DNA of 64,000 bases, taken from NCBI RefSeq assembly GCF_025151995.1, contig NZ_CP102290.1, positions 3,410,001 through 3,474,000 on the forward strand, in the 5' to 3' direction. Positions 58,657-64,000 of the stretch are shown here, in pieces. The notes beneath the pieces are model-generated. The model saw nothing but the letters and a program-made list of their open reading frames with translations, was not told the origin of the DNA and made no database searches. The translations under genes and the position numbers were made by a program. This DNA is from Ruminococcus gauvreauii. GTDB taxonomy: Bacteria; Bacillota; Clostridia; Lachnospirales; Lachnospiraceae. The stretch's first letter is position 1. Every line of letters begins with the position of its first letter.

Positions 58657-59235
58657 ATGCATAACTGGATGCAGGAGAGTATTGAGATTCAGATTGCCAG
58701 GCAGTGTGCTCCGGTTCTGGCAGGGGTGAAACCATCCAATATTTTGATTCTGAAAGATGGAAATATTGCAGAGATCGCCCGCATGCTGGAAGGAACACCG
58801 GTTGGCTGCCGACTGTTGTCAGACGGTGCAGGAAATTCTGTATGGCTTTTGTATCGGAGAGAAAGTCTGGAGAAGATATTGTCAGATAAACCAAAGATGG
58901 AATTTCTGAGGTGCTTCGGATATCGATACCGGGATGTAGAGGAAGCGCTTTGGCTGCTCGGGCGCCGGTTTCAGTCCTACAAACAAAAAAGCATGGAATT
59001 TCCGCATGAGATGGGAATCTTCCTGGGATATCCGCTTGGTGATGTCAAAGGTTTTATCCGGCATCGCGGCAGGGATTTTCTGTACTGCGGGTACTGGAAG
59101 GTCTACGAAAATGAAGCAGAGGCACGTAAACTGTTTTCTGTATATACGAGTGTAAAACAGCAGATGCTGAAGGAACTGTATCAGGGAAAACATGTATGGC
59201 AAATGATACCGAATCATGCCGTAATAGCAGTATAA
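58657..59235 (+). CDS. DUF3793 family protein
   Basis: A soluble protein of 192 residues. 'QIARQCAPVLAGVKPSNIL' near 13-31, 'RCFGYRYRDVEEALWLLGRRF' near 85-105 and 'FPHEMGIFLGYPLGDVKGFI' near 114-133 are typical of DUF3793, found in Clostridia close to flavodoxin and iron uptake genes. The function is unknown. Conserved Cys16 and Cys86 and several His residues could bind a metal or cofactor, but this is only a guess. CAGGAGG lies about 11 bases before ATG 58657. It is first in an operon controlled by operator 1; flavodoxin follows after 29 bases. Confidence 0.85.
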   Translation: MHNWMQESIEIQIARQCAPVLAGVKPSNILILKDGNIAEIARMLEGTPVGCRLLSDGAGNSVWLLYRRESLEKILSDKPKMEFLRCFGYRYRDVEEALWLLGRRFQSYKQKSMEFPHEMGIFLGYPLGDVKGFIRHRGRDFLYCGYWKVYENEAEARKLFSVYTSVKQQMLKELYQGKHVWQMIPNHAVIAV

Positions 59236-59264
59236 GTTTGAGAAAAATAAGGAGGAATCAGATT

Positions 59265-59711
59265 ATGAATCAGGTAGTTGTAACGTATTGGAGCGGTTCG
59301 GGGAACACACAGGAGATGGCAGAGCTGATCGGACAGGGCGTGCGGGATGCAGGACAGTCCGTGAGCGTGATACCGGTGGATGAGATGAAGGCCGCGGATT
59401 TGAAAGAATACCAGGCCTTTGCACTTGGCTGCCCGTCGATGGGCGCAGAGGAACTGGAAGAAACCATCATGGAACCTTTTGTAGAGGAAGTAGAAAGATT
59501 TGCGGGAGGCAAAAAAATTGCACTGTTTGGTTCTTACGGATGGGGCGATGGCGAATGGATGCGCAATTGGGTAACACGGATGGAGAATGCAGGAGCATCG
59601 GTATTCGGAGGAGAAAATGCAATCTGTGTGGAGGCGCCGGATGACCAGGCAAAAGAGATGTGCCTGAATTTGGGAAGACAGCTCGCCGGTCTCGTGGGAA
59701 AGGCGGCATAA
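59265..59711 (+). CDS. Flavodoxin
   Basis: A small FMN electron carrier of 148 residues. ATG 59265 is chosen because AAGGAGG lies nine bases upstream; the longer frame runs into the DUF3793 gene. The FMN phosphate loop is 'YWSGSGNTQEMAELI' near 7-21. 'ALGCPSMGAEELE' near 53 and 'LFGSYGWGDGEWM' near 87-99 bind the isoalloxazine ring, with Trp93 and Trp99-region aromatics. Flavodoxins replace ferredoxin when iron is scarce. The position in an iron-cluster operon with a shared operator fits such a role. Confidence 0.93.
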   Translation: MNQVVVTYWSGSGNTQEMAELIGQGVRDAGQSVSVIPVDEMKAADLKEYQAFALGCPSMGAEELEETIMEPFVEEVERFAGGKKIALFGSYGWGDGEWMRNWVTRMENAGASVFGGENAICVEAPDDQAKEMCLNLGRQLAGLVGKAA

Positions 59712-59727
59712 AACAGGGGGAATTACT

Positions 59728-60009
59728 ATGAGTGTTGTGATCGTGGGCGGCCATGACCGCATGGTCTGCTATTATAAAAAAATCTGTAAACAGTATCGGT
59801 GCAAAGCAAAAGTATTTACGCAGATGCCGGCAGATCTGAATAAAAAGATCGGTACACCGGATCTGCTGGTACTGTTTACGAATACGGTATCGCATAAGAT
59901 GGTGAAGTGTGCGATGGAGGAGGCGAAAAGAAATGAAATTCCGGTCGTTCGCTGTCACACAAGCAGTAAAGCAGCACTGACAGACATTCTGGAAAAACAG
60001 TGCGTATAA
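59728..60009 (+). CDS. DUF2325 family protein
   Basis: A protein of 93 residues. 'MSVVIVGGHDRMVCYYKKICKQY' is the opening of the family, a small Rossmann-like fold with a GGH motif. 'DLLVLFTNTVSHKMVKCAMEEAKRNEIPVVRCHTSS' spans 44-79; its Thr-x2-Ser-His and Cys-His-Thr-Ser positions are conserved and could bind a ligand or metal. The function is unknown. It lies 16 bases after flavodoxin, is last in the operon and ends in a terminator shared with dtxR. Confidence 0.87.
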   Translation: MSVVIVGGHDRMVCYYKKICKQYRCKAKVFTQMPADLNKKIGTPDLLVLFTNTVSHKMVKCAMEEAKRNEIPVVRCHTSSKAALTDILEKQCV

Positions 60010-60013
60010 AAAA

Positions 60014-60042
60014 GAAAAAAGGGGATCAGTCCCCTTTTTTTA
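60014..60042. terminator. Bidirectional terminator between DUF2325 and dtxR
   Basis: AAAAAAGGGGA-TCAG-TCCCCTTTTTTT is symmetric and has T-runs on both strands. The last codons and stop of the minus-strand dtxR gene lie inside the hairpin. Confidence 0.9.
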
Positions 60043-60406
60043 AACCGTGTATCGCATGAGTCTTGATAGCTTCAAAACTCTCTGCGCTGATCACATGCTC
60101 GATACGGCAGGCATCATCGATTGCGGTCTCTTTATTTACGCCAAGGTGTACCAGCCAGTCTGACAGCATGGTATGTCGTTCATACATTGTGGTGGCAATT
60201 TCACGTCCGGCATCAGTCAGTGTGATAAAACCATCCTTATCCATTTCAATATAGCCATTTTCCCGCAGGTTTTTCATGGCGACACTGATGCTGGGTTTTG
60301 AATAATGAAGCTCATTTACGATGTCGATCGAACGCACTTCCGGTTTCTGTCTGCTAAGCATATAAATTGTTTCCAGATAATTCTCTGCAGATTCCTGTAT
60401 TTTCAC
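60026..60406 (-). CDS. DtxR/MntR family metal-dependent transcriptional regulator
   Basis: A repressor of 126 residues made of the winged-helix and dimerisation domains only, without the SH3-like third domain of long DtxR proteins. 'SIDIVNELHYSKPSISVAMKNLRENGYI' within 26-53 is the helix-turn-helix. The metal-site motif 'DACRIEHVIS' near 100-109 has Cys at the position of IdeR Cys102, with Glu-His following, as in iron-type members; MntR has Glu there. The residue equivalent to DtxR Met10 or MntR Asp8 is Asn ('AENYLETIY'). The start is GTG 60406 after AAGGAG. It is placed between two operons with shared operators and probably controls both. Confidence 0.9.
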   Translation of the reverse strand: MKIQESAENYLETIYMLSRQKPEVRSIDIVNELHYSKPSISVAMKNLRENGYIEMDKDGFITLTDAGREIATTMYERHTMLSDWLVHLGVNKETAIDDACRIEHVISAESFEAIKTHAIHGLKKGD

Positions 60407-60549
60407 TTCAATCTCTCCTTGCTGGCTTACTAATAATTGAATTATGGTCTTTCATTACAGATGTATACAGCATAACATAGAAATAAAAAAATATCAAAGG
60501 ATAAGCAGGTGATTGCCCTTTAAAAAAAGAAAAAGTTGGAAATAAGGTA

Positions 60550-60578
60550 TTGACATTCCGGTTAGTTGATGCTAATCT
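60550..60578 (+). promoter_or_regulatory. Sigma-A promoter of the feo operon
   Basis: -35 TTGACA at 60550-60555, a 17-base spacer and -10 TAATCT at 60573-60578. Both adjacent operators overlap or abut it. Confidence 0.8.
60561..60576. promoter_or_regulatory. Iron-cluster operator 2 (GTTAG-N6-CTAAT)
   Basis: GTTAGTTGATGCTAAT lies in the promoter spacer and covers four bases of the -10 element of feoA. Nine of ten half-site bases match operator 1. Confidence 0.7.
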
Positions 60579-60585
60579 TTAAGTG

Positions 60586-60601
60586 GTTAGAAAAAGCTAA
60601 C
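60586..60601. promoter_or_regulatory. Iron-cluster operator 3 (GTTAG-N6-CTAAC)
   Basis: GTTAGAAAAAGCTAAC lies at the expected transcription start of the feo operon, 25 bases centre to centre from operator 2. All ten half-site bases match operator 1. Confidence 0.75.
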
Positions 60602-60680
60602 TATCAAGAAAGTTTCTCGGCTTACTGAGAAGCTTTCCTGACATGCATGAATCGTAATAACGTTAGGAAAAGGAGTGAAG

Positions 60681-60893
60681 ATGATGCCTTTAACATTGGC
60701 GAGAACAGGTGAAATTAATTCCATCAAGCGGATTGGCGGAAAAGACGAGGTAAGACGTTTTCTTGAGAATCTGGGATTCGTAGCAGGCAGTTCTGTAACT
60801 GTTGTGTCGGAGAATAACGGGAATGTGATTGTTAATGTGAAAGAGTCCCGTGTCGCGATCAGCCGGGAAATGGCAAATAAGATTATGATATAA
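60681..60893 (+). CDS. feoA: FeoA domain protein (first copy)
   Basis: An SH3-like protein of 70 residues that assists FeoB. The AAAGGAG at 60668-60674 favours ATG 60681 (ATG 60684 is next) over an in-frame GTG too close to it. 'TGEINSIKRIGGKDEVRRFLENLGFVAG' region within 10-38 and 'VNVKESRVAISREMANKI' near 51-68 are FeoA hallmarks. It lies 28 bases before a second, different FeoA. FeoA tandem genes are common in Clostridia, but the division of labour is unclear. Confidence 0.9.
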   Translation: MMPLTLARTGEINSIKRIGGKDEVRRFLENLGFVAGSSVTVVSENNGNVIVNVKESRVAISREMANKIMI

Positions 60894-60921
60894 AACGAGG
60901 GGAAAGGAGACATCATAAGTT

Positions 60922-61143
60922 ATGAACACGTTAAAAGATGTAAAGTGCGGGCAGACAGTTTCTGTTGTGAAGCTTCATGGTGAAGGCGCTGTCAAACGCC
61001 GGATCATGGATATGGGTATTACAAAAGGAACAGAGGTGTTTGTTCGTAAAGTTGCGCCGCTGGGTGACCCGGTGGAAGTAAATGTGCGCGGTTATGAGCT
61101 GTCATTGCGGAAAGCGGATGCACAGATGATTGAAGTGCAGTGA
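60922..61143 (+). CDS. feoA: FeoA domain protein (second copy)
   Basis: A second FeoA of 73 residues. 'CGQTVSVVKLHGEGAVKRRIMDMGITKGTEV' within 9-39 and 'PLGDPVEVNVRGYELSLRKADAQMI' within 46-70 match canonical FeoA better than the first copy does. GGGGAAAGGAG lies upstream of ATG 60922. It is followed after 43 bases by feoB; that gap holds a fourth operator-like repeat. Confidence 0.93.
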   Translation: MNTLKDVKCGQTVSVVKLHGEGAVKRRIMDMGITKGTEVFVRKVAPLGDPVEVNVRGYELSLRKADAQMIEVQ

Positions 61144-61146
61144 ACA

Positions 61147-61162
61147 GTTAGGGAAGACTAAT
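61147..61162. promoter_or_regulatory. Operator-like repeat in the feoA-feoB gap (GTTAG-N6-CTAAT)
   Basis: GTTAGGGAAGACTAAT has the same half-sites and spacing as operator 2. No good promoter is visible next to it, so it may be an internal control site or chance. Confidence 0.4.
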
Positions 61163-61186
61163 AAATATTAAGGAGGAGAACAGCAT

Positions 61187-63367
61187 ATGTCAGTTAAAAT
61201 AGCGCTTGCGGGAAACCCAAACAGCGGTAAGACAACACTGTTTAATGCGTTGACCGGATCGAATCAATTCGTAGGAAACTGGCCTGGCGTAACAGTAGAG
61301 AAAAAGGAAGGAAAATTAAAAGGTCAGAAAGATGTTGTGATCATGGACCTTCCGGGAATCTACTCCCTGTCGCCGTATACGCTGGAAGAAGTGGTTGCAA
61401 GAAACTATCTGATCGGGGAGCGTCCGGATGCAATATTGAATATTGTGGATGGAACGAATCTGGAGAGAAATCTCTATCTCACAACACAGCTGATGGAACT
61501 GGGAATACCGGTAATCATGGCGATCAATATGATCGATCTGGTGCGAAAAAAGGGAGATCAGATCGATATCCGGAAACTTTCGAAAGAACTGGGATGTGAG
61601 GTCGTAGAGATCTCTGCGCTGAAAGGTGACGGTGTGAAAAATGCGGCGGAAAAGGCAGTGCGCATTGCACAGAATAAAAGCGCCAGGCCGCCCGTTCATA
61701 CGTTTGGAGAAGAAACAGAGACGGCGCTGGAAGAGATTCAGACCCGGATCGGCGCTGAGATTCCTGCGGAACAGAAACGGTTTTACGCAGTAAAGCTGTT
61801 TGAACGGGATGATAAGATTACGGAACAGATGTCAAATGTGCCGGACGTCGAGAACATTATCCTTGATACGGAACGCGTGATGGAGGACGATGCGGAGAGC
61901 ATTATTACGAATGAACGCTACATATATATTGCATCCGTCATAAAAAAATGCTATGTGAAAAAGAACAGAGAGAAGCTTACGATGTCGGATAAGATCGACC
62001 GTATTGTGACAAATCGTTTCCTGGCGATTCCGATTTTTGCGGTGGTCATGTATCTCGTTTACTTTGTGTCTGTTACGACGGTTGGAACCTGGGCGACTGA
62101 CTGGGCAAATGACGGCGTATTTGGTGAAGGATGGAGCCTGTTTGGACTTCAGATTCCGGGCATTCCCGGAGTTGTGAGTGATCTGCTGACTTCCATTGGC
62201 TGCGCGGACTGGCTGCAGGGACTGATTGTGGATGGAATCATCGGAGGCGTCGGGGCTGTGCTTGGGTTTGTTCCTCAGATGCTGGTGCTGTTTATCTTTC
62301 TGGCATTTCTGGAGGCATGCGGTTACATGGCGCGTATTGCATTTATCATGGACCGGATTTTCCGCAGATTCGGACTTTCCGGAAAGTCATTTATTCCGAT
62401 GCTCATCGGCACCGGCTGCGGGGTTCCCGGAGTCATGGCTTCCAGAACGATTGAAAATGACCGCGACAGAAAGATGACGATCATGACGACGACATTTATC
62501 CCGTGCGGCGCGAAGCTGCCGATTATCGCATTGATCGCGGGTGCATTATTCGGAGGAGCTTCCTGGGTGGCGCCGAGTGCTTACTTTGTCGGAATCGCGG
62601 CGATTATCTGTTCAGGAATTATTTTAAAAAAGACGAAGATGTTTGTGGGCGATCCGGCACCGTTCGTTATGGAGCTTCCTGCATATCACCTGCCGACTGT
62701 CGGAAATGTACTGCGCAGCATGTGGGAGCGCGGATGGTCCTTCATTAAAAAGGCGGGTACAATCATTCTGTTATCGACCATCTTTATCTGGTTTACATCG
62801 AATTTTGGATTTGTGGATGGAAAATTCGGAATGGTAGAAGATTTAAGTGACGGTCTTCTGGCTGCGATCGGATCTGCACTCGCATGGCTGTTCAAACCTC
62901 TGGGCTGGGGGAACTGGCAGGCAGCTGTAGCAGCAATCACGGGTCTTGTTGCCAAGGAGAATGTTGTCGGTACGTTTGGCATTCTGTACGGTTTTGCAGA
63001 GGTTGCCGAGGACGGTGCGGAAGTCTGGGGGACACTCTCAGCAAGCTTTACTGCAGCGGCAGCGTACTCTTTCCTGGTGTTCAATCTTCTGTGTGCACCC
63101 TGTTTTGCGGCGATCGGAGCGATCAAACGGGAGATGAACAGTATGAAATGGACCTGGTTTGCGATCGGCTACCAGACGGTCTTCGCCTATGCGGTATCCC
63201 TGTGCGTATACCAGATCTGGAACTGTATTGCAGGAGGAGGATTTACCATCGGGACGGCAGTCGCGCTCCTGCTCGTGATCGGATTCATCTATCTGCTTTT
63301 CAGACCGTATAAAGAGAGTAAGACATTAAATGTATCAGTGAAAGGCATGAAGAAGGCAAAAGCCTGA
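61187..63367 (+). CDS. feoB: Ferrous iron transporter FeoB
   Basis: The Fe(II) permease, 726 residues. The N-terminal G domain has G1 'GNPNSGKTT' at 9-17, the 'GNWPGVTVEKKEG' switch I region near 31-43, G3 'DLPGIYSL' near 54 and G4 'INMIDL' near 117. A GDI-like helical segment follows to about 270. The membrane part has about eight helices with the two Gate motifs: 'MLIGTGCGVPGVMASRTI' near 405-422 contains the conserved Cys, and 'LVFNLLCAPCFAAIGAI' near 632-648 the second one. AAGGAGGAG precedes ATG 61187. It is co-transcribed with two feoA genes. Confidence 0.97.
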   Translation: MSVKIALAGNPNSGKTTLFNALTGSNQFVGNWPGVTVEKKEGKLKGQKDVVIMDLPGIYSLSPYTLEEVVARNYLIGERPDAILNIVDGTNLERNLYLTTQLMELGIPVIMAINMIDLVRKKGDQIDIRKLSKELGCEVVEISALKGDGVKNAAEKAVRIAQNKSARPPVHTFGEETETALEEIQTRIGAEIPAEQKRFYAVKLFERDDKITEQMSNVPDVENIILDTERVMEDDAESIITNERYIYIASVIKKCYVKKNREKLTMSDKIDRIVTNRFLAIPIFAVVMYLVYFVSVTTVGTWATDWANDGVFGEGWSLFGLQIPGIPGVVSDLLTSIGCADWLQGLIVDGIIGGVGAVLGFVPQMLVLFIFLAFLEACGYMARIAFIMDRIFRRFGLSGKSFIPMLIGTGCGVPGVMASRTIENDRDRKMTIMTTTFIPCGAKLPIIALIAGALFGGASWVAPSAYFVGIAAIICSGIILKKTKMFVGDPAPFVMELPAYHLPTVGNVLRSMWERGWSFIKKAGTIILLSTIFIWFTSNFGFVDGKFGMVEDLSDGLLAAIGSALAWLFKPLGWGNWQAAVAAITGLVAKENVVGTFGILYGFAEVAEDGAEVWGTLSASFTAAAAYSFLVFNLLCAPCFAAIGAIKREMNSMKWTWFAIGYQTVFAYAVSLCVYQIWNCIAGGGFTIGTAVALLLVIGFIYLLFRPYKESKTLNVSVKGMKKAKA

Positions 63368-63388
63368 ATATAAGAAGGAAGGGGTATT

Positions 63389-63577
63389 ATGCTCGGATTG
63401 ATTACTGACAACCTGGCAACGATAATCATCGGACTTATCTTATTGGGCATTATCCTGCTGGTGGTGCGCAGTATGCGCAGAGATAAAAAAGCAGGGAAAT
63501 CCTGCGGCAGCTGCGGGGGCGGCTGCGGAGGGTGCTCGGGCGCATCGATATGTCATTCGGATAAAAAAGTCAGGTAA
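63389..63577 (+). CDS. FeoB-associated Cys-rich membrane protein
   Basis: A protein of 62 residues with one N-terminal membrane helix (about 8-27), a basic patch and a Cys/Gly-rich tail 'SCGSCGGGCGGCSGASICH' near 38-56 with five cysteines. Small proteins of this shape are routinely found right after feoB in Clostridia (FeoB_associated family). They may shuttle or bind iron at the transporter exit, or match the FeoC role; this is unproven. It is 21 bases after feoB. Confidence 0.9.
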   Translation: MLGLITDNLATIIIGLILLGIILLVVRSMRRDKKAGKSCGSCGGGCGGCSGASICHSDKKVR

Positions 63578-63597
63578 GGCGGAAAGGCGGGAAGACG

Positions 63598-63981
63598 ATG
63601 TGGACACAGGAGGAAATCATTCAGGAACTGCGTAGAAGAGGTAAACGGGTAACACAGCAGCGGCGGGAACTGATTGAGATTATTCTGGAAACAGACTGGA
63701 CTTCCAGCAAGGAAATTTACTATGAGGCCGTTCGACAGGGACAGAACATTGGCATGGCGACTGTTTACAGGATGCTGAATGTGTTGGAAGAGATCGGTGC
63801 AGTCGACCGGAGAAGCTATCAGATGGTGGAGGAGGAGAAGGAATCTGTTTCCATTATATTTAATCATGGGGAAACAGATGAGAAAAACAGAGAGCTATAC
63901 CAGAAGATAAAAAGAGTTTTGAGGGAAAATGGCTGTCTGGGAGACCAGGAGTTCAGTATGGTCATCCGTGTTGAATCATAA
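63598..63981 (+). CDS. Fur-family-like regulator without the usual metal-binding residues
   Basis: A protein of 127 residues. The N-terminal winged helix is clearly Fur-like: 'LRRRGKRVTQQRRELIEIIL' near 11-30, 'KEIYYEAVRQGQNIGMATVYRMLNVLEEIGAV' within 38-69. The second half differs: the HHHDH segment and the CxxC zinc sites of Fur, Zur and PerR are missing, and the only histidine is in 'FNHGETDEK' near 89. The last 30 residues are charged and helical. It could be an apo-type DNA-binding regulator or antagonist. It is the last gene of the feo operon, 20 bases after the Cys-rich protein. The stop is 19 bases before the window edge. Confidence 0.82.
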   Translation: MWTQEEIIQELRRRGKRVTQQRRELIEIILETDWTSSKEIYYEAVRQGQNIGMATVYRMLNVLEEIGAVDRRSYQMVEEEKESVSIIFNHGETDEKNRELYQKIKRVLRENGCLGDQEFSMVIRVES

Positions 63982-64000
63982 ATTTTATTGTTTGTTGTGA

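Noticed and set aside
1..64000. CRISPR arrays, insertion sequences, prophage, integrases or tRNA-linked islands
   Set aside because: No repeated spacers, transposase or phage genes, or tRNA genes were found; the gene content is core and metabolic throughout.

Overview
The window looks like the chromosome of a spore-forming member of the Clostridia, most likely family Lachnospiraceae. The evidence is: a T-box ahead of a trp operon, CodY, HrcA with CIRCE operators, sporulation sigma factor K, pyruvate:ferredoxin oxidoreductase, IreB, ribonuclease J, and the gene orders yifB-dprA-topA-codY and hrcA-grpE-dnaK-dnaJ-prmA-rsmE-mtaB. Base composition looks close to even. I saw no tRNA or rRNA genes, CRISPR arrays, insertion sequences or prophage. 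Start codons were chosen by ribosome-binding site and family alignment from memory, and no searches were run.

Layout: 1-1856 holds two Gfo/Idh/MocA dehydrogenases (the first cut by the window edge). 1987-5734 holds an ABC-F ATPase, a nucleotidyltransferase and a zinc dehydrogenase. 5779-11605 is a T-box-controlled trp operon (trpE-G-C-F-B-A) that lacks trpD. 11624-15956 holds bioY under a BirA-type operator, then pyruvate:ferredoxin oxidoreductase. 16049-23334 is a sugar or polyol locus: a TIM-barrel isomerase, a divergent LacI-type regulator, and a binding protein, ATPase, permease and zinc dehydrogenase. The ATPase gene is preceded by a 21-codon ORF that overlaps its start.

23377-28471 is the HrcA/CIRCE heat-shock operon. 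28582-35285 holds a carrier and RNA-modification genes (prmA, rsmE, a cysteine desulfurase with thiI, mtaB), plus an HPr-like protein lacking the phosphorylatable histidine. 35368-41295 resembles the Bacillus yrzL-yrrK-yrzB-yrrL-yrrM-yrrN/O block with rnj and ylbF inserted, and is closed by convergent sigK. 41467-47055 is yifB-dprA-topA-codY, with a three-helix DNA element before topA and a candidate CodY box before codY. 47246-56145 holds groESL, guaB, an amidase, yjbQ, a split purine-finishing pair (PurO-type IMP cyclohydrolase plus stand-alone AICAR transformylase) and oligoendopeptidase F. 56211-58412 is topB on the minus strand.

58576-63981 is an iron-associated cluster and the strongest candidate for an undescribed unit. 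A DUF3793-flavodoxin-DUF2325 operon and a feoA-feoA-feoB-FeoB-associated-Fur-like operon flank a DtxR-family regulator gene. Four inverted repeats of the form GTTAG-N6-CTAAC/T lie in the cluster, three on or beside sigma-A promoters. I infer that the DtxR protein uses these sites to coordinate ferrous iron uptake with flavodoxin expression.
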